The notes: generated by a model not told the origin, from the letters alone. Counted from the first letter of the stretch, positions 41,764-50,699 are shown. The stretch: DNA of 64,000 bases from Haloarcula taiwanensis (GCA_002844335.1 CP019154.1:868001-932000), one strand, 5' to 3'. Numbers and translations: made by a program.

Positions 41764-43469
41764 TGTTGCTCTGAGAGTTCGTAGAGGCGCGCTTCGTAGG
41801 GCTGCAGTTCCAGGTCTGTGCCGTCGTGGCTGCTGGATTCGACCGCCGTGTCCAGTTCGTTCCCGAACAGCGGTGTTGCCTCGGCCTCGACCGGGACCGA
41901 GACGCGTGTGGCCGTCGGTGAGACGTTCAAGACGACCAGCACGTCGTCGACATCGACCGCCGGGTCGTCGAGCGTGCGCCGATAGGCGTACACCGTCTCG
42001 TGGTCGGGCAGTAATAGTTCGTATTCGCCGTACACGAGCACGTCCAGGTCGCTCCGGAGGTCGATGAGGTCGCGGTAGTACGACAGAATACCGTCTTCGG
42101 TCGCCTCGGCCGCAGCGACGTTCACCTCCTCGTAGTTTGGATTGACCTTTATCCAGGGGTCACCGTCGGTGAATCCGGCGTTCCGGGAGTCGTCCCACTG
42201 CATCGGCGTCCGGGCGTTGTCCCGCGAGCGGAACTCGACAACGTCGCGTGCCTCGTCGTAGTCGTCGATATCACCCGACTGCAGGGCGAGTTCGACGCGG
42301 TTGGACGCGTCCGCGTCCCGGATCTCCTCGACTGACTCCCACGGGCAGTTCGTCATCCCGATCTCGTCGCCCTGGAACAGGAACGGCGTCCCCTGATGTG
42401 TGAGCAGGAAGGTCGCCAGCAGCGTGGCCGACTCCTCGCGGTACGCCTCGTCGTCGCCGAAGCGGGAGACGATTCGTGGCTGGTCGTGGTTGCCTAGGTA
42501 GACGGTGTTCCAGCCGTCGAGTTCGGTCTGCCACTCGGCCATCACCGACTTCAGCTCGGGCAGCGACCAGTCTTCGATAGTCCACCACCCTTCCTGCTGG
42601 TCCAGCAGCATGTGCTCGAAGTGAAACACCATGTCCAGCGGTCCGTCGGCGCTGACGTAGTCACCGGCGGTGTCGACGTCGATATCGACGCACTCGCCGA
42701 CCGTCATCGAGTCGTAGTTGTCGAACGTTTCGGCGGCCATTTCTTCGAGGAACTCCTGTGTCCGAGGCCCGTTAGCGAACTGCTCGATACCGACCCATCC
42801 GGTGTCCGGGTCGCCGTCGGGCAACCCTTCCGGCTTGGATATCAGGTTGATGACGTCCATCCGGAAGCCGTCGATGCCCTTCGCCAGCCACCAGTCGATC
42901 ATCTCGTAGATGTCCGAGCGGACCTCGGGATTCTCCCAGTTCAGGTCCGGCTGGCGCTCGTGGAACAGATGGAGGTACTGCGCCCCGACCTGCTCGTCGT
43001 AGGTCCAGGCCGACCCGCCGAAGCCGGTGGTCCAGTTGTTCGGGGGCGCGGGGGTACCGTCCTCGTCGGTGCCGCCCTCGCGCCAGATGTAGTAGTTGCG
43101 GTAGCCATCCTCGTCTCGGCGCGAGCGCTGGAACCACTCGTGGTCGTCGGAGGTGTGGTTGACGACCAGGTCCATGACGAGTTTCATGTCCCGGGCGTGA
43201 ATCTCCTCGAGTAGCTCCTCCCAGTCTTCCAGCGTGCCGTACGCCTCGTGGATGGCGCGGTAGTCACTGATGTCGTAGCCGTTGTCGACCTGTGGTGACT
43301 GATACACCGGGTTGAGCCAGATGACGTCGACGCCGAGGTCAGCGACGTAATCCAGTCGGTCGATGATACCCTGCAAGTCGCCGACGCCGTCGCCGTCGCT
43401 GTCGTTGAAGCTCTGTGGGTAGATCTGGTAGACGACCGCTTCCTTCCACCAGGCGCGCGCTGCGGTCAT
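41760..43469 (-). CDS. GH13 alpha-glucosidase, first of a tandem pair
   Basis: 569 residues. 'EAVVYQIYPQSFNDSDGDGVGDLQGI', 'DLVVNHTSDDHEWF', nucleophile D205 in 'GIDGFRMDVINL', acid/base E259 in 'MTVGECVDI', D329 in 'GNHDQPRIVSRFG'. 'PLDMVFHFEHMLLD' and 'NARTPMQWDDSRNAGFT' are typical of the family. Cytoplasmic. Transcribed from a TATA box at 43494-43499 with an inverted repeat just upstream, followed by its paralogue. Differences near the catalytic Glu (C-V-D-I versus M-P-Q-L) suggest different linkage or chain-length preference. Confidence 0.93.
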   Translation of the reverse strand: MTAARAWWKEAVVYQIYPQSFNDSDGDGVGDLQGIIDRLDYVADLGVDVIWLNPVYQSPQVDNGYDISDYRAIHEAYGTLEDWEELLEEIHARDMKLVMDLVVNHTSDDHEWFQRSRRDEDGYRNYYIWREGGTDEDGTPAPPNNWTTGFGGSAWTYDEQVGAQYLHLFHERQPDLNWENPEVRSDIYEMIDWWLAKGIDGFRMDVINLISKPEGLPDGDPDTGWVGIEQFANGPRTQEFLEEMAAETFDNYDSMTVGECVDIDVDTAGDYVSADGPLDMVFHFEHMLLDQQEGWWTIEDWSLPELKSVMAEWQTELDGWNTVYLGNHDQPRIVSRFGDDEAYREESATLLATFLLTHQGTPFLFQGDEIGMTNCPWESVEEIRDADASNRVELALQSGDIDDYDEARDVVEFRSRDNARTPMQWDDSRNAGFTDGDPWIKVNPNYEEVNVAAAEATEDGILSYYRDLIDLRSDLDVLVYGEYELLLPDHETVYAYRRTLDDPAVDVDDVLVVLNVSPTATRVSVPVEAEATPLFGNELDTAVESSSHDGTDLELQPYEARLYELSEQQ

Positions 43470-43493
43470 ACACAGGGGTAGCCTGAGCCGTTC

Positions 43494-43499
43494 CTTAAA
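43494..43499 (-). promoter_or_regulatory. TATA box of the GH13 operon
   Basis: TTTAAG on the minus strand, 25-30 bases upstream of ATG 43469. Confidence 0.55.
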
Positions 43500-43511
43500 C
43501 CCACGGATTCA

Positions 43512-43527
43512 TACAACACCTGTTGTA
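43512..43527. promoter_or_regulatory. Inverted repeat upstream of the GH13 operon
   Basis: TACAACA-CC-TGTTGTA: seven-base arms with two-base spacer, 43-58 bases upstream of the start and just upstream of the TATA box, where archaeal activators bind. The regulator is unknown. Confidence 0.5.
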
Positions 43528-43566
43528 AACACTCTCTCCACAATCGGAAACAGTGTTCCAGCGCCG

Positions 43567-44649
43567 CTACAGCTCAAGCACCGTGTGCCGCGGCAGTTCG
43601 AGGTCGTAGCCGACCGCCGAGACCGTCTCAGTCGGCCAGTCGCCGGTCCCGGACAGCAGTTCGACGTCGTCTGCAGAGACGAGATACGTGTCCTCGCTCT
43701 TCGTACCGGCGATAGTCGGATTCCAAGCGTACCCGTGTGGCAGCGCGACCTCACCCTCGTGTCCGGGCGTGGCGATCCATTCGCGACCGGCGAAGCCCGT
43801 CGCACCGCCCTGATGATGATTCTGCCACTCGCCCTCCCAGCCGACCTCGGCGTAGGCGTCCTGTATCGCGCCGAATACGTCGCCCGCTGTGCCGCCATCT
43901 CGGCCAGCAGCCTGTGTCGCAGCCAGCGCAGTGGTTTCGACGCGGGCAGCCTTGCGGGTGCGCTCCATGAGCCACTCCGGCGGGTCGAACGCGACCGCTC
44001 GGGTGGTGCTGACGTGGAGGCCGTTCCGCTCGACGGTCACCGACATGAGCGCGTAGTCACCGAGTTCAGCGTCTGTCGGGGTGTAGTGTCGGTAGGATTG
44101 TGCTCGCTCGGCGCTGCCGACGAGCACAACGGGTGTGGCGATGCCCCGGCCTTCGAGCTTCTGTCGGAGCACCGCGGTCACATCAAGCTCGGTGTGCGAC
44201 GGCTCGACGTTCCGCGCGACAGCCTCGACTGCTTCGGCCGTGTCTCGCGCGAGTTCGCGGCACTGCTCAATCTGGGTCTCGGTCAGTGGCTGACGGAGAC
44301 GCGCGGCGTCAACTGATTCAAAGCCGGGGACATCGAAATCAGCCGCCGCCGGGGTCGGACTCGCTTCAGCGACGGCTTCGGCCAGCGACTGTGCGTGCCA
44401 GTCGAATGTCTCGACGGCCACGTCGCTGTCGAGTTCCTCGTCGCGGAGCCGCGGCGCTTCGATGTTGTCGGTGACGACCCGTACCTCGTCGCCGTCGTAA
44501 CCTGCGGCGGCGACGCCAACGCCGACCTCCCGGTCGACGACGTTGTCACCACCGCCGGTGAGCCACGCGAAGGAGTTCGGTCGGGCGAACCAGACGGCTT
44601 CGAGCCCCGCTGTCCGGAGGTACCGGTCGAGACGGTCTGTAAGCGTCAT
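43567..44649 (-). CDS. M24-family (Xaa-Pro aminopeptidase-like) protein
   Basis: 360 residues. N-terminal creatinase-like domain ('LDRYLRTAGLEAVWFARPNSFAWLTGG') and C-terminal pita-bread domain ('LTETQIEQCRELARDTAEAVEAV', 'EGEWQNHHQGGATGFAGREWIATP'). The metal site looks incomplete: the Asp pair normally in 'D-x-G' and the Glu-x-G are not evident, while H-H-Q-G-G-A remains. It may be a non-peptidase homologue or use an altered site. ATG 44649 begins MTLTDRLDRYL. Substrate unknown; near the D-glutamate genes, so a peptide role is possible. Confidence 0.72.
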   Translation of the reverse strand: MTLTDRLDRYLRTAGLEAVWFARPNSFAWLTGGGDNVVDREVGVGVAAAGYDGDEVRVVTDNIEAPRLRDEELDSDVAVETFDWHAQSLAEAVAEASPTPAAADFDVPGFESVDAARLRQPLTETQIEQCRELARDTAEAVEAVARNVEPSHTELDVTAVLRQKLEGRGIATPVVLVGSAERAQSYRHYTPTDAELGDYALMSVTVERNGLHVSTTRAVAFDPPEWLMERTRKAARVETTALAATQAAGRDGGTAGDVFGAIQDAYAEVGWEGEWQNHHQGGATGFAGREWIATPGHEGEVALPHGYAWNPTIAGTKSEDTYLVSADDVELLSGTGDWPTETVSAVGYDLELPRHTVLEL

Positions 44650-44780
44650 ACCCTGACATGCCGCCGGCCCCCAGTAAAAACCAGGGACAACACGCGGCAC
44701 CGGGACTGGTGCCACAGGTCTCACACAGCGGCAACGACGACACACCGTCCGTTACTCTCGTGTTCGCCTCCGCTCCTGAC

Positions 44781-45740
44781 TCACTCGGTGATGCCGCTGT
44801 CGGGGTCTCGGGACTGGAGCAGCGAGTACATGACTGACTGGAAGGCGTCGCTATCGACGGACTCTACGACGTGGGTATTCGGGTCGCTGTCGGTCACACC
44901 GTTGACATCGACGCTGGTGTACCCACGGGTGAGTCCCTCGCGGTCGTCCACCGTAACGTGATACGTCGACACCGCCTCGCGGAGTTCCGGGTACGCAAAC
45001 AGCGCGGCGGTGACACTGTCCGGGAGTGCCGTCCACCCGGGGTCATCAGGGCCCTCACTGTTGAACGCCCGGGCCTGCGCTGTCACCGACTCGAAGAACG
45101 ACGCCAGTTCCGTGTCGAACGCCGATACCGCCTCGAACTCGGGAGTGCCGAACACTGCGTCCCGAAGGCACACGCCCCAGTCGACGAGCGTCACCTCGAA
45201 GGCGTCGAACACACGCTTGGCGGCGTCGGGATCGACCCACAGATTGAATTCCGCGGCGGGGGTGACGTTCCCTGCACAGTTGACGTTCCCGCCCATTACC
45301 CACACTTCATCGACGAGGTCTGGCAGCTCGGGCTCGCGGGCGTACGCCAGCGCCAGATTGGTCAGCGGGCCGATACAGAGCAGCGTGATTTCACCCGGGG
45401 CCGCCCGACAGCGGTCGACGATCTCGTCGGGGCCAAACCCCGCCGCCGATTCGATGCCGGTGTCGGGGAACACGTCCCCGCCGAGGCCGTCCTCGCCGTG
45501 AATGTACGTCGCGTGTTCGAACTCCTTGAGAAGCGGCTGTCTCGCCCCTTCGTAGACGGGCACGTCGAGTGAATCGGCGAGTTCGAGCGTATACTTCGCG
45601 TTCTCGACTTCTCTGTCGAATGGAACGTTGCCGGCGACGACCGTGATTGCGTCGACAGTAATCCGGTCACTGAGACAGGAAAGCAAAATTGCCTGTGTGT
45701 CGTCGCCCGCGGTATCCGTGTCGATGATGACGCGTCGCAT
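44781..45740 (-). CDS. Inosine-uridine-type nucleoside hydrolase
   Basis: 319 residues. 'RRVIIDTDTAGDDTQAILL' is the D-x-D-x4-D-D calcium site at the N-terminus. 'VVAGNVPFDREVENAKYTLEL', 'YIHGEDGLGGD', 'CIGPLTNLALAYAREPEL', 'VWVMGGNV' and 'AAEFNLWVDPDAAKRVFDA' follow the IUNH family closely, the last providing the catalytic Asp. Splits ribonucleosides into base and ribose for salvage. A weak TATA (TTTGTAT) sits 21-27 bases upstream. ATG 45740 begins the family core. Confidence 0.9.
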   Translation of the reverse strand: MRRVIIDTDTAGDDTQAILLSCLSDRITVDAITVVAGNVPFDREVENAKYTLELADSLDVPVYEGARQPLLKEFEHATYIHGEDGLGGDVFPDTGIESAAGFGPDEIVDRCRAAPGEITLLCIGPLTNLALAYAREPELPDLVDEVWVMGGNVNCAGNVTPAAEFNLWVDPDAAKRVFDAFEVTLVDWGVCLRDAVFGTPEFEAVSAFDTELASFFESVTAQARAFNSEGPDDPGWTALPDSVTAALFAYPELREAVSTYHVTVDDREGLTRGYTSVDVNGVTDSDPNTHVVESVDSDAFQSVMYSLLQSRDPDSGITE

Positions 45741-45855
45741 ACCCCCTCGTCGGATGGCACATACAAATGATACCGGGCCACAACTACGTGCCACATCGAC
45801 ACTGCGTCGCTCGATACCACTGTAGAGCGACTACCGGTGCTGTAGACCGGCGTAC

Positions 45856-46869
45856 TTACACCATTTCGAGGCGGTGTCCGCTGTCGTCACCGAGCGATTC
45901 GTACACGATACGTGCGGCAGCGATGTCCTGAATCGCGAGGCCGGTCGAGTCAAAGACGGTATTCCCGGACAGGTCCTCGCGACCCGACGCGCTCCCGACG
46001 ACGATCTCGCCGAGTTCGGCGTCAATATCCGACTCGTCGATATCGCCTGTGCTCCATGGAACGTTTATCTCGCCGGAGTGGGTCGTCTGTTCGAAGTCGT
46101 CGATGACAAGTGTCGCCTCACGGATAACATCGGTGTGGAGTTCCTGCTTCCCTTCGGCGTCGGCACCCATGGCGTTGACGTGGGTGTGCTCCCCGAGGTC
46201 CTCAAGCGTGACGATGGGGTCTTCGACCGGCGTGACCGTCGACAGGACGTCACACTGGGCCGCCTCAGAAATCGTGCCGGCGCGCACGTCGAACTCGTCG
46301 CCGAACGTGTCGATAAACCGCTGGACCCGGTCGTCATCGAGGTCGCTAACGACGACGGACTCGATCGGTCGCACCTGCGAGATGGCCTCCAGTTGCGTGT
46401 AGGACTGGACGCCGGCACCGATGATGCCCAGCGAAGATGCCCCCTCGATAGCGAGGTGGTCCGTCGCCACGGCGGCGGCCGCACCGGTTCGCTTCATCGT
46501 CAGCGTCGTCGCGTCCATCACGGCAAGCGGGAAGCCGCTCTCGGGGTCCGTGTATACGAGTGTCCCCATCACGGTCGGTAGGTCGAACTCGTCGGGGTTG
46601 TCCGGGTGCACGTTCACCCACTTGATGCCCGACGCCTCCCAGTCGTCCGTTTCGAGGTATGCCGGCATCGACCGGAAGTCCCCGTTGTGCTGTGGCAGGT
46701 CGATGTAGGACTTCGGTGGCATCTGCGCCGTGTCGTTTTCGTATGCGGCGAATGCGGCCTCGATGGCCGGGACGAGGTCCGCCATCTCGACGGTCGCTTC
46801 GATGTCCGTACTGGGAACGATAGTCGTCTGGTTGTGCTGTCGTGCTGTGGAATAGAGTGAATTGCTCAT
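45856..46869 (-). CDS. Ornithine cyclodeaminase/mu-crystallin family protein
   Basis: 337 residues. 'DLVPAIEAAFAAYENDTAQMPPKSYI' N-terminal dimer domain, 'MTMKRTGAAAAVATDHLA' substrate Lys/Arg region, Rossmann loop 'LGIIGAGVQSYTQLEAI', 'VVVSDLDDDRVQRF' and 'HVNAMGADAEGKQELHTDV' with the catalytic Asp. Members include ornithine cyclodeaminase, alanine dehydrogenase and ketimine reductases; substrate not settled. It follows the nhaC/small-protein pair on the same strand. A TATA-like GATAAAAC 24-29 bases upstream may give it its own promoter. Confidence 0.85.
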   Translation of the reverse strand: MSNSLYSTARQHNQTTIVPSTDIEATVEMADLVPAIEAAFAAYENDTAQMPPKSYIDLPQHNGDFRSMPAYLETDDWEASGIKWVNVHPDNPDEFDLPTVMGTLVYTDPESGFPLAVMDATTLTMKRTGAAAAVATDHLAIEGASSLGIIGAGVQSYTQLEAISQVRPIESVVVSDLDDDRVQRFIDTFGDEFDVRAGTISEAAQCDVLSTVTPVEDPIVTLEDLGEHTHVNAMGADAEGKQELHTDVIREATLVIDDFEQTTHSGEINVPWSTGDIDESDIDAELGEIVVGSASGREDLSGNTVFDSTGLAIQDIAAARIVYESLGDDSGHRLEMV

Positions 46870-46891
46870 ATGCTGTGAATCTCTTATATCG

Positions 46892-46898
46892 GTTTTAT
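46892..46898 (-). promoter_or_regulatory. TATA box of the ornithine cyclodeaminase-family gene
   Basis: ATAAAAC on the minus strand, 23-29 bases upstream of ATG 46869; a second AT-rich ATATAAG lies at 46883-46889 but is too close. Confidence 0.5.
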
Positions 46899-46947
46899 CG
46901 GTCGCGCTATACTGGCTCGCTGCACTGTTCGGCACTCTGTGGCACTG

Positions 46948-47220
46948 CTAGAACGACCCCTGCGACAGCGTCTTCCGGTGAGTGACCCGGCCGCGGTGCT
47001 CGGCGTCGTCGAACGACTCGACCGTTGCGAGCACGCGACAGCCGACGATATCCGCCTCACCGTTTTCGAAGTAGAGGCGGGTCTCGCCGACCTGTGCGAC
47101 CAGCTCGCCGGATTTCTCGTCGAGTTCCGTGACGTACACTTCTATTTCTTCGCCCGCCTCGAACGTCGGCGTGGTCGACCTGAAGGACATCCCGGTGAGG
47201 AACTTGCTGAGCATGCTCAT
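46948..47220 (-). CDS. Small TRAM/OB-like protein coupled to nhaC
   Basis: 90 residues. 'MLSKFLTGMSFRSTTPTFEAGEEIEVYVTELDEKSGELVAQVGETRLYFENGEADIVGCRVLATVESFDDAEHRGRV' reads as a five-strand barrel with the 'G-E-x-x-E-V-Y-V-T-E' start of TRAM/OB domains. The ATG at 47220 overlaps the nhaC stop by four bases (ATGA), so it is translated with the antiporter. Likely an RNA-binding or regulatory partner; unproven. A second ATG at 47214 is an alternative start. Confidence 0.72.
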   Translation of the reverse strand: MSMLSKFLTGMSFRSTTPTFEAGEEIEVYVTELDEKSGELVAQVGETRLYFENGEADIVGCRVLATVESFDDAEHRGRVTHRKTLSQGSF

Positions 47221-48770
47221 AGACGGGTCACATCCTTGGATTTGCGGTCAGTGGTGTACTCAAGGCCGAAGCCGGTCAGCGCGGAGAGGAGGAACACACC
47301 GAACAGGAACCAGCCGTGGAAGACGTACGGCCACACCTGGACGGGGTTGACAATCATCGCGCTGGTGAACCATTCGTACTGCTCCGGGAGGCCCTGTAGC
47401 GTCGCGAAGCCGATGAGAACGCCGCCGCCCCACGGGAAGATGTACCCGAGCGCCGAGGTGTTCGCGTCGAGGATATTCGCCCGTCGGTAGCTATTGATGT
47501 TGTACCGCTGGCCGATGCGAGCGATGTACGGCGCAATCGCGATCTCTGCTGCCGTGTTGATCGTAATCATCGAGTTGACGAGGGCGGTCCCAACCACCAT
47601 CGTCGTCTCGGCTTTTCGGACGCCCGTTGCGACATTTTCGAGAAGCCATTCCTGTATCGCTTCGAAGCCACCGCCACGGATCATGATCTCCGACCCGGCG
47701 ACGATGAGCAACACGAGCACGATAAGCGGGAAGAAGCCGGCTGCACCGTTGTAGATCGAGCCGGTCACGCCGGCGTTTTGCGGCGCGACCACTTCGGCAA
47801 CAGGGAGCGCACCGGCCCAGCTCGCGGCTGCTGACGTTTCGGGAACTTTGAACAGCAACACGTCACTCAGCGGTGCGAGATCGAAGATGACGTTGAACAC
47901 AACCGCGACGATGAGTCCCCACGAAATGGCCTCGACAATGTGTCGGCCCATGACCGCCGTCACGATGACGACGAGCATGGAGATGAGATGCAACAGTCCC
48001 GCTGGTTCGCTGTTCTGGACGAACAGGTCCTGTGCTTGCTGGGAGATGTCCAGCCCGGCCATCGCGTTTCCGGCGAAGACGTACGCCGCAAGCGCCAGTA
48101 TCGCTGCGATAACAGCGTACTTGAACCGCGACGCGACGACGCCGCCGATATCGGCGTCCTGCGTCACTGCGCTCACGATCGTCGTATCACTGACTGGCGC
48201 GAGGTTGTCCCCGAAGACGGCCCCGGAGAGAATTGCTCCGAACAGCAACACCGGATTCGCCCCGAGCAGGATGCCGGCCGGGAAGAAAAGCGCCGAGAAC
48301 GCGACTGCCGCGCCGTAACCAGTACCGATCCCGGTCGTGAACAGCGCTGCGAGGATGAACGTGGCGGCTGGGAACAGTGTGCCCCCGACGTCGGCCGCGT
48401 TCGCTGCCCAGACGAGTCCGCCGACGAAGCCGCCTGCCTGGAGCGTGCTCGAGAACATCCCTGCCCAGAGCCATGCGACGACTGCTGTCGCGGCGACTCG
48501 CTTCGTCATCCCATCGAAGATGGTGTTCGCGTAGTTCTTCCAGTCTCCTTTGGCGAAGAACATCCCGACGATGAGCGCCACGAGCATTCCCGCGACAAGA
48601 CCAGTCGTATCCCCGATTCCGAACAGGCCACTCTGGACAATCGCCCACAGGATAAACAGCCCTATGGGAATAACGCTCATCCACCGTCCGCCGTAGAACT
48701 CGATTGCTTCGACATCTGGGCCAGAGATCTCCTCGATCTCAGTCCCATCGCCGCTATCCGTGTCTGACAT
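47217..48770 (-). CDS. nhaC: Na+/H+ antiporter NhaC family protein, second copy
   Basis: 517 residues. Acidic N-terminus, then 'WMSVIPIGLFILWAIVQ' and about 12 helices. Signatures: 'GIGTGYGAAVAFSALFFPAGI', 'SGAVFGDNLAPVSDTTIVSAV' (G-D-x2-A-P-x-S-D-T) and 'TALVNSMITINTAAEIAIAPY'. It lies in a different branch from the copy at 3347, with little visible identity outside motifs. Neighbours are an IclR regulator (divergent), the ornithine cyclodeaminase-family gene and the D-glutamate genes, so an amino acid or amine antiport role is as likely as pH homeostasis. Confidence 0.85.
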   Translation of the reverse strand: MSDTDSGDGTEIEEISGPDVEAIEFYGGRWMSVIPIGLFILWAIVQSGLFGIGDTTGLVAGMLVALIVGMFFAKGDWKNYANTIFDGMTKRVAATAVVAWLWAGMFSSTLQAGGFVGGLVWAANAADVGGTLFPAATFILAALFTTGIGTGYGAAVAFSALFFPAGILLGANPVLLFGAILSGAVFGDNLAPVSDTTIVSAVTQDADIGGVVASRFKYAVIAAILALAAYVFAGNAMAGLDISQQAQDLFVQNSEPAGLLHLISMLVVIVTAVMGRHIVEAISWGLIVAVVFNVIFDLAPLSDVLLFKVPETSAAASWAGALPVAEVVAPQNAGVTGSIYNGAAGFFPLIVLVLLIVAGSEIMIRGGGFEAIQEWLLENVATGVRKAETTMVVGTALVNSMITINTAAEIAIAPYIARIGQRYNINSYRRANILDANTSALGYIFPWGGGVLIGFATLQGLPEQYEWFTSAMIVNPVQVWPYVFHGWFLFGVFLLSALTGFGLEYTTDRKSKDVTRL

Positions 48771-49100
48771 GCATTCTGTGCCTCGTCAAATACACACGCA
48801 AAAGTTCATGATAATAGCTAACTCAGCGGTAACAAATCATCGGAGCCGCCTCTGGTAAATTCTCATCCCGTCGCCGTCGCTGTAGACATATAAAACTCCG
48901 CTAGGATTGGAATTCGAGTGGTGTATTACCCCTGAATATCGTCCAGATTGAACTGAGTGGACACAATTTCAGACATGTACTCTAAAAATATAACCCGTGG
49001 CAATCACTAGGCCGAGTACTATCAGCGAATGGTATAATATCGACAGAACCTGTTCCACTATGACCGGACTTTTTTATACTGGTGTCGAGTCCACTGTGGT
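48771..49100. other. AT-rich divergent promoter region between nhaC and the IclR gene
   Basis: 330 bases, no gene. Much richer in A and T than its surroundings. Contains several TATA-like words (near 48890, 48985 and 49030) and the IclR TATA box at 49071. Expected to hold the operators of the IclR regulator; I found no long perfect palindrome. Confidence 0.5.
49071..49078 (+). promoter_or_regulatory. TATA box of the IclR gene
   Basis: TTTTTATA, 23-30 bases upstream of ATG 49101. Confidence 0.65.
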
Positions 49101-49853
49101 ATGGACAGCTCTAGCGGTCGTCGTCTCCAGACGACCGAAACCTCCCTCGCGATCATTGATGCGGTAAACGAGCTGGGGGAGGCGCGAATGAGTGAGCTTG
49201 CGGACCGGCTGGACCTCTCGACGAGCACCATTCACGTTCACCTCAGGACACTCCTGGATCAGGAGTATCTGGTCAAGCGGGGTGAGCAGTACCGACTCGG
49301 CATGAAACTGTTCCACCTCGGAGAGGGCGCCCGGACCCGAAACGAGTGGTACGAGGTCGCCCGTCGCAAAACACACGAACTTGCCGATAGCTGTGGTGAG
49401 GAAGTCACGTTTGCCATCGAAGAGTACGGGCGTGCGATAACGTTGTTCAACGTCGTCGCTAACGTCCCGTCGAAAGGGTTCCAGGTGGGACGGTACTACT
49501 ACCTGCACAACTCGGCAGTCGGGAAGGCGATCCTCGCCGGGTTGCCAGAAACCCGTGTCAACGAGATTCTCGACCGGTGGGGACTGCCCGCCGAGACGGA
49601 GTACACAATCACCGACCGCGACGCCCTCATGGAAGACATCGAACGCACGAGCGAGCGCGGCTATTCGGTGAACGATCAGGAGGCAGTCGAGGGGCTTCGG
49701 TCCGTCGGCGTGCCGGTCACCGCCCCACACGGCGGCGTTCTCGGCGCGCTCGACATCTCCGGTCCGCTGTATCGGCTCCCACCGAACGAGGAACTCGCAT
49801 CGATGTTGCAAGACGTCGTCGAGGAGCTGGAATCGGAACTCGGAGTCCAGTAG
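49101..49853 (+). CDS. IclR-family transcriptional regulator
   Basis: 250 residues. Winged helix at 10-65 ('TSLAIIDAVNELGEARMSELADRLDLSTSTIHVHLRTLLDQEYLVKRGEQYRLG'), then the IclR effector GAF-like domain ('GEEVTFAIEEYGRAITLFNV', 'LHNSAVGKAILAGLPETRV', 'GYSVNDQEAVEGLRSVGVPV', 'GVLGALDISGP'). Ligands of this family are often small acids or aromatics. Divergent from nhaC across a 330-base AT-rich gap, so it likely controls that operon and perhaps dgcNA. Confidence 0.9.
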   Translation: MDSSSGRRLQTTETSLAIIDAVNELGEARMSELADRLDLSTSTIHVHLRTLLDQEYLVKRGEQYRLGMKLFHLGEGARTRNEWYEVARRKTHELADSCGEEVTFAIEEYGRAITLFNVVANVPSKGFQVGRYYYLHNSAVGKAILAGLPETRVNEILDRWGLPAETEYTITDRDALMEDIERTSERGYSVNDQEAVEGLRSVGVPVTAPHGGVLGALDISGPLYRLPPNEELASMLQDVVEELESELGVQ

Positions 49854-49952
49854 CGCTCTGTCGCGCCTGTCGTCGCAAGCTTGGAACGCTGCCACCTGCT
49901 CTGTGACAGGAGACACGACAACTGGCAAGTGGGCCGAGACGCTGTGTTGTCG

Positions 49953-50699
49953 TCAGCCCCGGTCGGCGTCTCTCGGACCGAGAAGCGTGGCCTCGACTTT
50001 CCGGAGGTGTTCGTGAAACGTCGTCTTCGCGATACCGAGCTCGTCGGCTAGCTCGCTCCCGCTTACCTCTCTCGGGTAGTCGTAATAGCCGCGTTTGCGG
50101 GCCAGTTCGAACACGTCGCGCTGTCTGTCGGAAAGCTGTCGGACCGCCAGTTCGTCCCGCTCCCTGCTTCCGGTGGTCGCGGACGTAATCTGGGTCACGG
50201 TGATCGTCGCGTCTTTCTGTGCGCACACGGCGTCGAGCTTCTCCTGTATTGTCGTCCGCGATTCGTCGATAGCGACCGTCCAGTACTCGGTCCCGTCGCG
50301 GATTCGGATCGGCTCTTGATTCATGAACCCGTGTGAGACCAGCGCGTCGTGGATGCTCTCTTCGGGGCCGTATTCGACGAGAAGCGTGCGCGTCGCTTTG
50401 TTTACCGGTGCCGATATCCCGCCGAAGCTACGACGAGTATCCATTTCTGTGACTGCATGGGTGTGGTCGGATGCCCGGGTCGCCGCAACGAGCGCCTCGA
50501 CCGCGGCCGCCGACTCAGCGTATGCGACGACGTGGGCTTTGACCTTCCCGTCGACCAGATACGCCGCGTTGACCAGCAGTTTGGCTGCAGTGGCCGCCGT
50601 CACTTCCCGCATCCAGCAGTCGGGATGCTCCAGTTTGAGTGTCAACTGGAGACCGCCGCTGGACGGGGACGCGGCCATATCGGAGCCGTCAGTGGCCAT
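49953..50699 (-). CDS. HTH_10 (bacterioopsin-activator type) transcriptional regulator
   Basis: 248 residues. A haloarchaeal N-terminal Bat-associated sensing region ('LQLTLKLEHPDCWMREVT...ESAAAVEALVAA') and C-terminal HTH_10: 'LSDRQRDVFELARKRGYYDYPREVSGSELADELGIAKTTFHEHLRKVEATLLG'. No PAS or GAF domain, so it may sense a small ligand directly. Divergent from dgcN with 138 bases between, making it the best candidate regulator of D-glutamate use. ATG 50699 or 50678. Confidence 0.88.
   Translation of the reverse strand: MATDGSDMAASPSSGGLQLTLKLEHPDCWMREVTAATAAKLLVNAAYLVDGKVKAHVVAYAESAAAVEALVAATRASDHTHAVTEMDTRRSFGGISAPVNKATRTLLVEYGPEESIHDALVSHGFMNQEPIRIRDGTEYWTVAIDESRTTIQEKLDAVCAQKDATITVTQITSATTGSRERDELAVRQLSDRQRDVFELARKRGYYDYPREVSGSELADELGIAKTTFHEHLRKVEATLLGPRDADRG

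Noticed and set aside
49021..49060. IclR-type palindromic operator before the regulator gene
   Set aside because: AT-rich words only; no repeat longer than five bases matched on the other arm.
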